A DNA stretch of 64,000 bases from [Clostridium] saccharolyticum WM1. Lineage in GTDB: Bacteria > Bacillota > Clostridia > Lachnospirales > Lachnospiraceae. The notes under the pieces were generated by a model. That model made no database searches, was not told the DNA's origin, and saw only the letters and a list, made by a program, of their open reading frames with translations. Every line of letters starts with the position of its first letter. The first letter of the stretch is position 1. Shown piece by piece: positions 28,471-37,560 of the stretch. Made by a program: the position numbers and the translations under genes. The stretch is taken from assembly GCF_000144625.1 (NCBI RefSeq), contig NC_014376.1:930001-994000 (forward strand), written 5' to 3'.

Positions 28471-29025
28471 ATGGGAAGGTTTACAAAAAAGCTTGCCTTA
28501 GGAGCAGCGGTGATCTTGATGGCATCTATGTTTCCTGTGGCCGTTATGGCCGCTGACGGGCAGACCGTCCGGGATTTTCCGGGCTGGAACGGTTCCGGTA
28601 CAAAAATCAAAGGGCCTGTAGAGGGTAGTGAATCCTTTGACTTCTGGGATGACGACGATGACGGCGGACCAGGCAGCTACAGCTGTCCCAGAGGCTGGCG
28701 TTACAGCCCTTCCGGCTGGTGGTTTCAGTACAGTGACGGAAGCTGGCCGTCCAACAGCTGGAAGTATATTGACGGCAGATGGTACCGGTTTAACTGGGAA
28801 GGTCATATGATCACCGGCTGGTTTTCCGATGAAGGTGGTTTGCGGTATTACTTAAATCCCGTAGATGACGGTACCTTGGGGGCCATGCGGATTGGCTGGC
28901 AGATCATTGACGGAAAGGCATATTGCTTTAATACCAAGTCCGACGGTTATTTAGGAAAACTGCTCACCAATACGACTACTCCGGACGGATATAAGGTGGG
29001 AGCGGACGGAGCATGGATTCCGTGA
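28471..29025 (+). CDS. Secreted protein with cell-wall-binding (choline-binding-like) repeats
   Basis: 184 residues. Signal peptide (about 1-27, MGRFTKKLALGAAVILMASM, cleavage near AVMAADG), an acidic linker (WDDDDDGG), then aromatic repeats SGWWFQYSDGSWPSNSWKYI, DGRWYRFNWEGHMITGWF and KAYCFNTKSDGYLG of the CW_binding_1 type. No catalytic domain is present, so it is probably a surface-attached structural protein. ATG 28471 has AAGGG 5 bases upstream. It lies 39 bases after dnaJ, so may be read from the heat-shock operon. It ends at a strong terminator. Confidence 0.8.
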   Translation: MGRFTKKLALGAAVILMASMFPVAVMAADGQTVRDFPGWNGSGTKIKGPVEGSESFDFWDDDDDGGPGSYSCPRGWRYSPSGWWFQYSDGSWPSNSWKYIDGRWYRFNWEGHMITGWFSDEGGLRYYLNPVDDGTLGAMRIGWQIIDGKAYCFNTKSDGYLGKLLTNTTTPDGYKVGADGAWIP

Positions 29026-29151
29026 ATTTAATGGAAAGGCTGTATAAGGCATGGCGGGAATTTTCTGCATAGGAAGATGCTGCTATATGCGGGGAGGCGG
29101 TTTCGGAAACAAAGAAATTGCGGGGATCTTCATTTATTGCAGCGAAAACAA

Positions 29152-29205
29152 GGGACGCGCCTGATGGCTGAAATACTTCAGCTATCAGACGCGTCCCCTG
29201 TTTTT
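29152..29205 (+). terminator. Intrinsic terminator after the heat-shock / wall-binding genes
   Basis: GGGACGCG (29152-29159) pairs with CGCGTCCC (29190-29197), with inner CTGAT/ATCAG and GCTGAA/TTCAGC helices around a 4-base loop, then CTGTTTTT. The rest of 29026-29475 is AT-rich and shows no gene I can support. Confidence 0.92.
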
Positions 29206-29475
29206 CATTACAAATGTTATTGGTTTGTAATTTGTGAAAATAGATCCTGTTCCGGTACCAATCACTCAGGCGGGTGTGATGGGGTGTAATGCATCAAGGA
29301 ATTTCGTTTACTTGATATTTTTTTTTGCCCTTGTTCTCGGTGCGAAACAAAAGTATTTTCATCCGTTCAATTAGTTAATGCACCAGCTTCAATTTTTATT
29401 GCATACTTTTTCAAAAAAAAATAAATATTTTAAAAAAGTTGATATAACCCGCCGAATTTGGTTCCTGTTATACGC

Positions 29476-29504
29476 TTGCAACACTTTTCATTGTATGTTA
29501 TGAT
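29476..29504 (+). promoter_or_regulatory. Sigma-A promoter of the TauE-prmA-rsmE unit
   Basis: TTGCAA (29476-29481), a 17-base spacer, TATGAT (29499-29504), about 100 bases before the TauE-family gene. Confidence 0.65.
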
Positions 29505-29602
29505 ATCATGTGGTTTAATAATAAGAACGTTGGGTTCCTGACGGCAGGCGGAAGGAGCTTTGCTTTCGTCATGAAAATCATGCCAAAGAAAGGATACCGC
29601 AT

Positions 29603-30349
29603 ATGCACCAGTATTTGATCGTTTGCCCTCTTGTTTTTCTGGCGGGTTTTGTAGATTCCATCGCCGGAGGGGGAGGACTTATCTCCCTTCCGGCTTATCT
29701 GGCGGCAGGGATACCGCCCCATTTTGCCATTGGGACCAATAAACTGGGTTCTACCATGGGAACCGTAATCTCTACGGCCAGGTATGCGAAAGGCGGTTAT
29801 ATTAAGGCAAAGCTGTCTCTATCTGCAGCACTTCTTGCCGTGGCCGGTTCTGTAATCGGGGCGCATCTGTCAATGCTGGCCAGTGAACGGGTATTAAAGG
29901 GGATGATGCTGGCGGTGCTTCCGGTTGTGGCCTTTTATGTCCTCAGGAACAAAAACCTGGGAGAACGGGAGGAAGATAAGGGCCTGCCTGAGAAAAAGAT
30001 GATTTTGATCAGCATGTGCGCTGCGCTGGTCATTGGCTGTTATGACGGATTTTACGGGCCGGGTACAGGGACCTTTTTGCTGTTGATTCTCACCGGACTT
30101 GCAAAAATGGATGTCAGGAGCGCATCAGGTACCACCAAGGTGATCAACCTGTCATCCAATATCGCTGCGTTGGTGACATTTTTAATAAACGGAAAGGTTT
30201 TGATTCCCCTGGGACTGGCATCAGGGCTTTTCTGCATTGCCGGCCATTATATCGGGTCAGGACTTGTGGTGAAAAATGGATTAAAGGTAGTGCGCCCGGT
30301 GGTATTCGTGGTGCTTTTATGTCTGTTTGTGAAAATTATAAAAGGATAG
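29603..30349 (+). CDS. TSUP (TauE/SafE) family membrane exporter/importer
   Basis: 248 residues, about eight membrane segments. Two homologous halves with the family signatures AGFVDSIAGGGGLISLPAYL near the N-terminus and GCYDGFYGPGTGTF near the middle. TSUP proteins move sulfite, sulfonates or other organic acids, and the substrate cannot be assigned here. GAAAGGA precedes the ATG. It is followed after 9 bases by prmA, an association by operon position rather than known function. Confidence 0.88.
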   Translation: MHQYLIVCPLVFLAGFVDSIAGGGGLISLPAYLAAGIPPHFAIGTNKLGSTMGTVISTARYAKGGYIKAKLSLSAALLAVAGSVIGAHLSMLASERVLKGMMLAVLPVVAFYVLRNKNLGEREEDKGLPEKKMILISMCAALVIGCYDGFYGPGTGTFLLLILTGLAKMDVRSASGTTKVINLSSNIAALVTFLINGKVLIPLGLASGLFCIAGHYIGSGLVVKNGLKVVRPVVFVVLLCLFVKIIKG

Positions 30350-30358
30350 GAATTAGCT

Positions 30359-31315
30359 ATGAAATGGAAAAAGTTTACGCTGACCACCACGACAGAAGCC
30401 GTGGATTTAATCAGCAGCATGTTTGATGAGATCGGAATAGAAGGAATAGAAATTGAGGATAACACTCCCCTTACGGAAGCGGAGACAAAAGGCATGTTTA
30501 TTGACATTCTGCCTGAACTTCCTCCGGATGAGGGCGTTGCAAAGGTCAGCTTTTACTTAGAACTGGATTCTGATATCACGGGCATGTTAAAGCGTGTGGA
30601 AGAAGGGCTTTCAGAGCTTTCCATGTTCACGGACTTAGGCGAATGTACCATAGAGTCCGGCGAAACAGAGGACAAGGACTGGATCAACAACTGGAAACAG
30701 TATTTTAAGCCCTTTACCGTTGATGATATCCTGATCAAGCCTACCTGGGAGCAGATCCCAGAGAAAGATAAGGATAAGCTTCTGATCGAAATTGATCCGG
30801 GAACGGCTTTTGGAACAGGTCAGCATGAGACAACCCAGCTTTGCATCCGGCAGCTTCAGAAATACGTAACGCCGGAGACCACCCTTCTTGATGTGGGTAC
30901 AGGCAGCGGCATCCTGGGGATCACCGCCTTAAAGCTGGGAGCAAAAGAAGTATTTGGAACGGATCTAGATGAAAATGCCATTGCAGCGGTCAGGGAAAAT
31001 ATGAAAGCCAATCATATATCCGGAGACAAGTTTCAAGTACTGCAGGGCAATATCATTGATGACAAGGCCGTACAGGAGGCTGCAGGCTTTGAAAAATATG
31101 ATGTGGTAGTGGCCAATATCCTGGCAGACATCATTCTCCTGCTCCAGAAGGAAATTTCTGTTCACATGAAAAAGGACGCTTTCTTTATCACTTCCGGTAT
31201 TATTAATAAGAAGGAAGAGGCCGTTAAAAAGGCGTTGGAGGAAAATACCGCCTTTGAGCTTGTGGAGACGACCTATCAGGGCGAATGGGTTTCCATAACG
31301 GTCAGAAAAAAATAG
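30359..31315 (+). CDS. prmA: Ribosomal protein L11 methyltransferase
   Basis: 318 residues. N-terminal substrate-recognition domain (about 1-110, EIGIEGIEIEDNTPL, KDWINNWKQYFKP) and a Rossmann methyltransferase domain with LLDVGTGSGILGITALKLGA and VVANILADII, both diagnostic for PrmA. It trimethylates ribosomal protein L11. It is followed by two tandem R1 repeats and rsmE, the usual prmA-rsmE order. Confidence 0.96.
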   Translation: MKWKKFTLTTTTEAVDLISSMFDEIGIEGIEIEDNTPLTEAETKGMFIDILPELPPDEGVAKVSFYLELDSDITGMLKRVEEGLSELSMFTDLGECTIESGETEDKDWINNWKQYFKPFTVDDILIKPTWEQIPEKDKDKLLIEIDPGTAFGTGQHETTQLCIRQLQKYVTPETTLLDVGTGSGILGITALKLGAKEVFGTDLDENAIAAVRENMKANHISGDKFQVLQGNIIDDKAVQEAAGFEKYDVVVANILADIILLLQKEISVHMKKDAFFITSGIINKKEEAVKKALEENTAFELVETTYQGEWVSITVRKK

Positions 31316-31319
31316 GAAA

Positions 31320-31421
31320 GGAACGCCTTACAGGCATCCCTTTCTGTCCAAAAAACATGGACAAGGAAGAGGAACGCCTTGCAGGCATCCCTTTATGTCC
31401 AAGATACATGGACAAGGAAGA
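31320..31421 (+). repeat. R1 family: two tandem 51-bp copies upstream of rsmE
   Basis: 31320-31370 and 31371-31421 are 51-bp direct repeats differing at four positions. Each can form GCCTT-N-CAGGC and TGTCCA-N7-TGGACA hairpins and ends in a purine-rich GGAAGAGG. The last copy supplies the likely ribosome-binding sequence of rsmE (ATG 31430). They begin five bases after the prmA stop. Confidence 0.9.
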
Positions 31422-31429
31422 GGAAAAGA

Positions 31430-32167
31430 ATGCATCATTTTTTTGTTAGCCAGGACCAGATTGAGGAGTCATTCATCCGGATCCTGGGGCCGGATGTGAA
31501 CCATATTAAAAATGTCCTGCGCATGGGAGCCGGAGAAGAGATTTTAGTCAGCAACGGGGTGGACAAGGATTACCTATGCCAGATCCTGGATGTGGCATCT
31601 GCGGAAGTGACCGCTAAGATCCTTTCTGTGGAAGAAGGCGGTACAGAGCTTCCTGCCAGACTTTATCTGTTCCAGGGTCTGCCAAAGGGCGATAAGATGG
31701 AGCTGATTATCCAGAAGGCCGTGGAGCTTGGTGTGTACCAAATCATTCCGGTGGAGACCAAGCGGGCCGTGGTGCGTCTGGATCAAAAGAAAGAAGAATC
31801 AAAGCTGCGACGCTGGAGGGCAGTATCAGAAAGTGCTGCCAAGCAGTCCGGGCGGCTTATTATACCGGAGGTGGCCGGAGTCATGACCTTCCCGGAGGCC
31901 CTGGCCTTTGGAAAGGAGCTTGATATGATAGTCATCCCCTTTGAACATGCAAAGGACATGGCAAAGACCAAGGAGATACTGTCAAGTATCAGGCCGGGAA
32001 TGAGCGTAGGGATATTTATCGGACCGGAGGGCGGCTTTGAGGATTCTGAAATGGACCTTGCAGAACGTCTGGGAGCAAAGCAGATCACCCTGGGAAAACG
32101 GATCTTAAGGACGGAAACCGCCGGTCTTGCGATTGTATCTGTGCTGGCCTTCCAGTTAGAAGACTGA
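31430..32167 (+). CDS. rsmE: 16S rRNA (uracil1498-N3)-methyltransferase
   Basis: 245 residues from ATG 31430, giving the usual MHHFFV start; an upstream in-frame ATG lies inside the R1 repeat and is rejected. An N-terminal PUA-like domain is followed by a SPOUT domain with ELIIQKAVELGV, FIGPEGGFEDSE and LGKRILRTETA, the knot-forming S-adenosylmethionine site. It modifies U1498 of 16S rRNA. A degenerate R1 copy separates it from the cysteine desulfurase gene. Confidence 0.96.
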   Translation: MHHFFVSQDQIEESFIRILGPDVNHIKNVLRMGAGEEILVSNGVDKDYLCQILDVASAEVTAKILSVEEGGTELPARLYLFQGLPKGDKMELIIQKAVELGVYQIIPVETKRAVVRLDQKKEESKLRRWRAVSESAAKQSGRLIIPEVAGVMTFPEALAFGKELDMIVIPFEHAKDMAKTKEILSSIRPGMSVGIFIGPEGGFEDSEMDLAERLGAKQITLGKRILRTETAGLAIVSVLAFQLED

Positions 32168-32182
32168 CAGGCCATGGAAAAA

Positions 32183-32232
32183 CCCTGTGGGTATCCCTTA
32201 TGTCCGGAAATACTGGCAGTAAGAGGAAAGGA
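32183..32232 (+). repeat. R1 family degenerate copy upstream of cysteine desulfurase gene
   Basis: CCCTGTGGGTATCCC, TTATGTCCGG and GTAAGAGGAAAGGA align with the R1 unit; the first hairpin is now CCC/GGG in place of GCCT/AGGC. It supplies AAAGGA for the next gene. Confidence 0.65.
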
Positions 32233-32243
32233 ACGAGTCACAT

Positions 32244-33398
32244 ATGGAAGCTTATTTTGATAATTCGGCGACCACCAGGGTGCTGGAGCCGGTAAAGGAT
32301 ATAGTTGTTAAAATTATGACAGAGGACTACGGAAATCCTTCTGCAAAGCACAAAATGGGGATGGAAGCGGAACGGTATATAAAGGAGGCTGCAGAAATCA
32401 TCGCAGGAACTTTAAAGGTGGCGGCAAAGGAGATCGTCTTCACTTCCGGCGGCTCCGAGTCCAATAATATGGCCCTGATTGAGGGGGCCATGGCGAATAA
32501 AAGGGCGGGAAACCACATCATAAGCACCGCCATTGAACATGCCTCGGTGTACAATCCTCTGGCCTTTTTAGAGGAACAGGGCTTTTCGGTGACCTACCTT
32601 CCTGTGGATTCCCATGGACATATCCGCCTGGAAGATCTGGAAGCGGCGATCCGCCCGGAGACCATACTGGTTTCCATCATGTATGTGAATAATGAAATCG
32701 GCGCTGTGGAACCCATAGAAGCCATTTCAAAGGTCATCAAAAAGAAGAATCCGTCCATTTTATTCCATGTAGATGCCATTCAGGCTTATGGAAAATTTGT
32801 CATCAGGCCAAAGCGGCAGGGGATCGACCTTTTGTCCGTCAGCTCCCATAAGATACACGGGCCAAAAGGGGTGGGCTTTCTATACATTGACCAGGGGGTG
32901 AAAATACGGCCTTTGATTTATGGAGGCGGTCAGCAGAGAGGCATGCGTTCCGGTACGGAAAATGTTCCTGGGATCGCAGGTCTGGGTATGGCGGCTAAAA
33001 TCATGTATACGGATCATGGAGAAAAGGTACAGTCCCTGACCGCTCTTAAGGATAATTTGATCACCAGGCTTTCGGAGATCGACGGTGTTACGGTAAACAG
33101 CCTTCCCGGAGATTTATCTGCACCGCAGATTGTCAGTGCCAGCTTTTCCGGTGTGCGAAGCGAGGTGCTTTTACATGCTCTTGAGGAACGGAACATATTT
33201 GTATCCTCCGGATCTGCATGCTCATCAAATCATCCGGCTGTCAGTGGTACATTAAAGGGAATCGGCGTAAGGCCTGAGCTTCTGGATTCCACACTGCGGT
33301 TCAGTTTCGGATTTTATAATACCAAAGAGGAAGTGGATTACTGCATTGATGTGCTTAAGGAACTTTTGCCCGTTTTAAGGCGGTACCAGAGAGGCTAG
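32244..33398 (+). CDS. Cysteine desulfurase (NifS/IscS family, ThiI partner)
   Basis: 384 residues. PLP lysine K203 in SVSSHKIHGPKG, H99 stacking residue (IEHAS) and active-site C326 in SSGSACSSN. Length and motifs fit NifS-like enzymes that remove sulfur from cysteine and pass it as persulfide. It is directly followed by thiI, as in many Firmicutes where this dedicated desulfurase feeds ThiI for tRNA 4-thiouridine (known from Bacillus NifZ; inferred here). Start ATG 32244 has AAAGGA upstream. Confidence 0.93.
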   Translation: MEAYFDNSATTRVLEPVKDIVVKIMTEDYGNPSAKHKMGMEAERYIKEAAEIIAGTLKVAAKEIVFTSGGSESNNMALIEGAMANKRAGNHIISTAIEHASVYNPLAFLEEQGFSVTYLPVDSHGHIRLEDLEAAIRPETILVSIMYVNNEIGAVEPIEAISKVIKKKNPSILFHVDAIQAYGKFVIRPKRQGIDLLSVSSHKIHGPKGVGFLYIDQGVKIRPLIYGGGQQRGMRSGTENVPGIAGLGMAAKIMYTDHGEKVQSLTALKDNLITRLSEIDGVTVNSLPGDLSAPQIVSASFSGVRSEVLLHALEERNIFVSSGSACSSNHPAVSGTLKGIGVRPELLDSTLRFSFGFYNTKEEVDYCIDVLKELLPVLRRYQRG

Positions 33399-33403
33399 GA
33401 AGA

Positions 33404-33437
33404 ACGTCCCAAAAGCATGGACATGAATATAGAAAGG
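33404..33437 (+). repeat. R1 family partial copy (second hairpin only) upstream of thiI
   Basis: GTCC-N9-GGAC followed by AGAAAGGA matches the 3' half of R1; the first hairpin is missing. It supplies the thiI ribosome-binding site. Confidence 0.5.
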
Positions 33438-33444
33438 ATAACAG

Positions 33445-34623
33445 ATGCAATATCAATCATTTTTAATTAAGTATGCAGAGATCGGGGTAAAAGGAAAAAA
33501 CCGTTATCTGTTTGAAGATGCCCTGGTGACCCAGATCCGCCACTCTTTAAAATGGGTGGAAGGAGATTTTGTAGTTTCCAAGGAGTCTGGACGTATCTAT
33601 GTGAACGCTGAGTCAGAATATGATTTTGATGAAGTGATAGAAGCTTTCAAGTGCATATTCGGCATTGCAGCCATCTGCCCCATGGTCCAGGTGGAAGATC
33701 ATGGATATGAGGATTTAAAGAAACAGGTGCTGTCCTATGTAGAGGAATTTTACGAGGATCAGAATTTTACGTTTAAGGTCAATACCCGCAGAGGAAATAA
33801 AAAGTATCCGGTGAATTCTGAACAGATCAACCGGGATTTAGGGGAACTGATTCTCCATACTTTTCCCGGGACAAAGGTAGATGTCCATAAGCCTGATGTT
33901 ATGCTTCATGTAGAGGTGCGGAATAAAATCAACATTTATTCCCAATCCATTCCAGGTCCTGGCGGAATGCCGGTGGGAACCAACGGAAAAGCCATGCTCC
34001 TTTTGTCCGGCGGCATCGACAGCCCGGTGGCAGGCTATATGATCGCAAAGCGTGGGGTAAAAATTGATGCCGTATATTTCCATGCACCCCCATATACCAG
34101 CGAACGTGCCAAGCAGAAGGTAATCGATTTAGCGAAACTGGTTTCCAGATATTCAGGCCCGATCCATCTGCATGTTGTGAATTTTACGGATATTCAGCTT
34201 TACATTTACGATAAATGTCCTCATGAGGAGCTTACCATTATCATGAGACGCTATATGATGCGGATCGCGGAGCGGCTTGCAGGAGAGTGCGGTGCCATGG
34301 CTCTTATAACCGGAGAGAGCATCGGACAGGTGGCTTCCCAGACCATGCAGTCCCTGACAGCCACGGATGCAGCCACCACCATGCCCGTATTCCGTCCTGT
34401 CATCGGCTTTGACAAGCAGGAAATCGTGGATGTGTCGGAGAAAATCGGTACTTATGAGACTTCCGTGCTTCCCTTTGAGGATTGCTGCACCATTTTTGTA
34501 GCAAAGCATCCGGTAACAAAACCGAATCTGAAGATGATTGAACGGTCTGAGGAGAACTTAGAGGAAAACATAGGAGAACTGGTTGAGACGGCTATTCAAA
34601 CCGTGGAAAAGATTTGGTGTTAA
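33445..34623 (+). CDS. thiI: tRNA 4-thiouridine synthetase ThiI
   Basis: 392 residues, the short form without rhodanese domain that is common in Firmicutes. N-terminal ferredoxin-like and THUMP domains (about 1-165), then an adenylating PP-loop (LLLSGGIDSPVAGYM). C-terminal CCTIFVAKHP carries the conserved Cys. It activates U8 in tRNA and inserts sulfur received from the desulfurase encoded just upstream. Confidence 0.95.
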   Translation: MQYQSFLIKYAEIGVKGKNRYLFEDALVTQIRHSLKWVEGDFVVSKESGRIYVNAESEYDFDEVIEAFKCIFGIAAICPMVQVEDHGYEDLKKQVLSYVEEFYEDQNFTFKVNTRRGNKKYPVNSEQINRDLGELILHTFPGTKVDVHKPDVMLHVEVRNKINIYSQSIPGPGGMPVGTNGKAMLLLSGGIDSPVAGYMIAKRGVKIDAVYFHAPPYTSERAKQKVIDLAKLVSRYSGPIHLHVVNFTDIQLYIYDKCPHEELTIIMRRYMMRIAERLAGECGAMALITGESIGQVASQTMQSLTATDAATTMPVFRPVIGFDKQEIVDVSEKIGTYETSVLPFEDCCTIFVAKHPVTKPNLKMIERSEENLEENIGELVETAIQTVEKIWC

Positions 34624-34637
34624 GGGAAAAATAAAAT

Positions 34638-34673
34638 CGGGGTCCGGCTCCTTTGGGAAAAGGACGGACCCCG
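34638..34673. terminator. Strong stem-loop between thiI and the HPr-like gene
   Basis: CGGGGTCCG (34638-34646) pairs with CGGACCCCG (34665-34673) with an inner TCCTTT/AAAGGA helix. On the minus strand it is followed by ATTTTATTTTT, so it terminates the HPr-like gene, and it may also end thiI. A further inverted repeat ATGATTTTC/GAAAATCAT spans 34718-34764. Confidence 0.8.
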
Positions 34674-34766
34674 AAGTCATTAAGAAAGTTCCTTCGGCTT
34701 AACGGCTCATGGAACGAATGATTTTCCAGGTTCAGCCTGTGCTTGGCTTCCCTAAGAAAATCATGC

Positions 34767-35000
34767 TTAATCTACAATGTATGGAGATAAAACATTTAAG
34801 ATTTCATCGGCGTTGTTTTCGGAATGGATATTTAAATCGATGGGTTTGGAAAGATCCAGGCTGAATATGCCCATAATAGATTTTGCGTCAATTACGTATC
34901 TGCCGGAAACCAGGTCAAAATCAGTATCAAATTTAGTTAAATCATTTACGAAAGATTTTACTTTGTCGATGGAATTTAAAGATATACGAACTGTTTTCAT
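34767..35000 (-). CDS. HPr-like protein lacking the phosphorylated histidine
   Basis: 77 residues. Aligns with HPr through the regulatory site (DAKSIMGIFSLDL, S41 equivalent to Ser46) and overall length, but the segment that should hold His15 reads NSIDKVKSF with no His. Thus it cannot carry phosphate in sugar transport. It resembles in this respect Bacillus Crh, which keeps only the Ser site and acts in catabolite control through CcpA (analogy). AAGGAGGT lies 8 bases before ATG 35000. It is monocistronic on the minus strand with its own terminator. Confidence 0.8.
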   Translation of the reverse strand: MKTVRISLNSIDKVKSFVNDLTKFDTDFDLVSGRYVIDAKSIMGIFSLDLSKPIDLNIHSENNADEILNVLSPYIVD

Positions 35001-35152
35001 GTGAAAAACCTCCTTGAGTGATCTCTTTTATTTTATTCAGGGAACCGCCCCTTTTTCACTTCAATACTACTGATATATTGTGTAAAAGTCAATGGTAATT
35101 TTACATGAAAATATGGAAAATAGACAGATTATTTAGATAGGAGAACAATAAA

Positions 35153-36517
35153 ATGAAAAAGGCAGCCCTGCATAATCTAGGATGCAAGGTCAATTCCTAT
35201 GAAACAGAGGCCATGCAGCAGCTTCTTGAAAACGCCGGATATGAAATCGTACCCTTTGCGGAAGGGGCTGATGTTTATATCATCAATACCTGTTCCGTGA
35301 CCAATATTGCAGACCGTAAGTCCAGACAAATGCTTCACAGGGCAAAGAAAATGAACCCGGGTGCTGTGGTGGTGGCGGCCGGGTGTTATGTCCAGGCAGC
35401 AGGGGAGGAGCTTAAAAAGGATGAAGCGGTGGATCTGGTTATCGGCAATAACAAAAAGACGGAGCTTGTATCCGTTCTGGAGGAATATTTTGCAAGCAGG
35501 AAGGGTCCGGAGGCAGAGATTGCCTGCGGATATCCCGTTCTGCCCCCAAAGGCAGGCCTGGATGCGGTTATTGATATCGGAGACACCAGGGAGTATGAGA
35601 ATCTGTCCATTAACAGGATTGCAGACCACACAAGGGCGTTTATTAAGGTCCAGGACGGATGCAACCAGTTTTGCAGCTACTGCATCATCCCTTATACCAG
35701 AGGCCGGGTGAGAAGCCGCAAGCCGGATGAGGTAGTGGAAGAGGTGAAACGCCTGACTGCTTCCGGTTACCAGGAAATCGTGTTTACAGGGATCCATCTA
35801 AGCTCCTATGGAATGGATTTTCCGGAAAAAGAGCGGCTTACGCTCCTGGATCTGGTGAAAAGGGTACACGAAGTGGAAGGTTTAAAGCGAATCCGCCTGG
35901 GTTCCCTGGAGCCCAGAATTGTGACCGAAAAGTTTGCCGCAGAGCTTGCCCGGCTTTCTAAGATATGTCCCCATTTCCACCTGTCCCTGCAAAGCGGATG
36001 CGATGATACTTTAAAAAGAATGAACCGGCACTATACCACAGAGGAATATTTCAACTGCTGTGATGTTTTGCGCAGTGCCTTTCATAATCCGGCCATCACC
36101 ACCGATGTGATCGTGGGATTTCCGGGAGAAAGGCCAGAAGAATTTAAGACAACAAGGGAATATCTGGAAAAGGTTCAGTTCTATGAGATGCATGTTTTTA
36201 AATATTCCAAAAGAAACGGCACTAAGGCGGCGGTGATGCCTGATCAGATACCGGAATCAACGAAGACGGATCGCAGCAATGAACTCCTATGCCTGGAAAA
36301 GGAAATGTCTCTTGCTTACCGGGAGTCATGGTTAGGCTGCAGGACAGAGGTGCTTTTAGAGGAGGAATTCTGGTGGAATGGCACCCGCTATATGATCGGC
36401 CATACCAGGGAATATGTGAAAGCAGCGGTTCCTTATGAAGAAGGGTTAAGGGGTATGGTGATCGAGGGAAAACTTATGGAAATGATGAATGAAGAGGTGG
36501 CATTTTTAAAACGCTGA
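35153..36517 (+). CDS. mtaB: tRNA t6A37 methylthiotransferase MtaB
   Basis: 454 residues. N-terminal UPF0004 domain with the three [4Fe-4S] cysteines C11, C47 and C78 (NLGCKVN, NTCSVTN, AGCYVQ), radical SAM motif C170-x3-C174-x2-C177 (DGCNQFCSYC), and a C-terminal TRAM domain. The NxGCKVNxYE start and length are of the MtaB rather than MiaB branch. It adds a methylthio group to t6A37 in tRNAs. Good ribosome site TAGGAG. Confidence 0.94.
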   Translation: MKKAALHNLGCKVNSYETEAMQQLLENAGYEIVPFAEGADVYIINTCSVTNIADRKSRQMLHRAKKMNPGAVVVAAGCYVQAAGEELKKDEAVDLVIGNNKKTELVSVLEEYFASRKGPEAEIACGYPVLPPKAGLDAVIDIGDTREYENLSINRIADHTRAFIKVQDGCNQFCSYCIIPYTRGRVRSRKPDEVVEEVKRLTASGYQEIVFTGIHLSSYGMDFPEKERLTLLDLVKRVHEVEGLKRIRLGSLEPRIVTEKFAAELARLSKICPHFHLSLQSGCDDTLKRMNRHYTTEEYFNCCDVLRSAFHNPAITTDVIVGFPGERPEEFKTTREYLEKVQFYEMHVFKYSKRNGTKAAVMPDQIPESTKTDRSNELLCLEKEMSLAYRESWLGCRTEVLLEEEFWWNGTRYMIGHTREYVKAAVPYEEGLRGMVIEGKLMEMMNEEVAFLKR

Positions 36518-36597
36518 GACACAAAATTTATTTTAGTCTTGCCGAATCCATCTTTTTGGTTTAGAATAGAGTAGAACAGTTAAAGGACGTGAGAAAC

Positions 36598-36858
36598 ATG
36601 GGCGATATTCATAATACGCAATTTTTCAAAGCAGTACAGGAGAACAAACTGAATGTAAGCCAGGTACTGGAACAGGTTTATATTGCCCTTACTGAAAAGG
36701 GCTATAATCCTATTAACCAGATCGTAGGCTATATTATGTCAGGGGATCCTACCTATATTACCAGCCATAAGAACGCCAGAAGTCTTATCATGAAAGTAGA
36801 GCGGGATGAGATTCTGGAAGAGCTGATGGGGGTATATATTGATACGATGTTGAAGTAA
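36598..36858 (+). CDS. ireB: IreB family regulatory phosphoprotein (UPF0297)
   Basis: 86 residues ([20 protein letters not shown] to [13 protein letters not shown]), matching the IreB/DUF965 family in sequence and length. In Enterococcus it is phosphorylated by the Ser/Thr kinase IreK and affects cephalosporin resistance. ATG 36598 is 10 bases after AAAGGA; GTG 36589 is too close. It heads the conserved ireB-ruvX-DUF1292 cluster, but a terminator and an R3 element intervene before ruvX here. Confidence 0.93.
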   Translation: MGDIHNTQFFKAVQENKLNVSQVLEQVYIALTEKGYNPINQIVGYIMSGDPTYITSHKNARSLIMKVERDEILEELMGVYIDTMLK

Positions 36859-36882
36859 GTTTGTGGATAATCTTAAGTCTAG

Positions 36883-36927
36883 CTGTCAGATGAAGTGAAA
36901 GTAGGCGGAGTCTGACAGTTTGTTTTT
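36883..36927 (+). terminator. Intrinsic terminator after ireB
   Basis: CTGTCAGA (36883-36890) pairs with TCTGACAG (36911-36918), followed by TTTGTTTTT. The 20-base loop is long. Confidence 0.75.
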
Positions 36928-36965
36928 ATACGGTTGGCTTTGGACCAGCTTTCTTTTGCTGCACA

Positions 36966-37058
36966 AAGGTTGAAAAAAGCGTCTGTCAGCCTTGAGTTTG
37001 TGAACGTCGTGCCCCGCTTGACCGGGCATCAACCGGATTTGCAGACATGCCGGATTGA
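36966..37058 (+). repeat. R3 family element, copy 1, upstream of ruvX
   Basis: AAGGTTGA (36966-36973) pairs with TCAGCCTT (36986-36993) around AAAAAGCGTC, followed by AGTTTGTGAAC and a CCGGAT...ATGCCGG hairpin. Related to 37824-37906. A further internal duplication (ACATGC..GG, then ATTGATTCATT) occurs at 37044-37064 and 37080-37108. Confidence 0.65.
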
Positions 37059-37119
37059 TTCATTGGTATACCGATTAGGACATGCAGGCATTTCTGATTG
37101 ATTCATTAGGAGACAAAAT

Positions 37120-37560
37120 ATGAGGATTATGGGGCTTGATTACGGTTCTAAAACTGTAGGAGTTGCTGTTTCCGACTTACTTGGTATAACCGCCCAGGGA
37201 GTGGAGACAATTACGAGAGAAGAAGAGAATAAACTGAGAAAAACCTGTGCCCGGATTGAGGAACTGATTCGGGAATATGAGATCGAAACAATTATCCTGG
37301 GGTATCCCAAAAATATGAATAATTCAGCCGGACAACGGGCTGAGAAAACAGAACAGTTTAAAGAGATGCTCATAAGACGGACAGGGCTGAACGTCATCCT
37401 GTGGGATGAAAGGCTTACTACCGTTGCATCGGAGAGAATATTACAGGAAAGCGGCGTGAGGCGGGAACACCGCAAGGCAGTCATTGATCAGGTGGCAGCG
37501 GGACTGATTCTGCAGGGCTATCTGGACAGCTTGCCAAAGGAGACAGGAAATGAACAGTGA
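37120..37560 (+). CDS. ruvX: Holliday junction resolvase-like protein RuvX (YqgF)
   Basis: 146 residues, RNase H fold: [20 protein letters not shown] at the N-terminus, [14 protein letters not shown] in the middle and [10 protein letters not shown] followed by the C-terminal VDQ(V)[10 protein letters not shown]. The Asp residues of LDYG, DERL and IDQ form the metal site. It acts in 16S rRNA 5'-end maturation and possibly junction resolution. AGGAG precedes the ATG. It overlaps the next gene by 11 bases. Confidence 0.95.
   Translation: MRIMGLDYGSKTVGVAVSDLLGITAQGVETITREEENKLRKTCARIEELIREYEIETIILGYPKNMNNSAGQRAEKTEQFKEMLIRRTGLNVILWDERLTTVASERILQESGVRREHRKAVIDQVAAGLILQGYLDSLPKETGNEQ

Noticed and set aside
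29077..29289. 70-residue frame after the wall-binding protein gene
   Set aside because: It runs through the strong terminator at 29152-29205 and has no convincing start or family.
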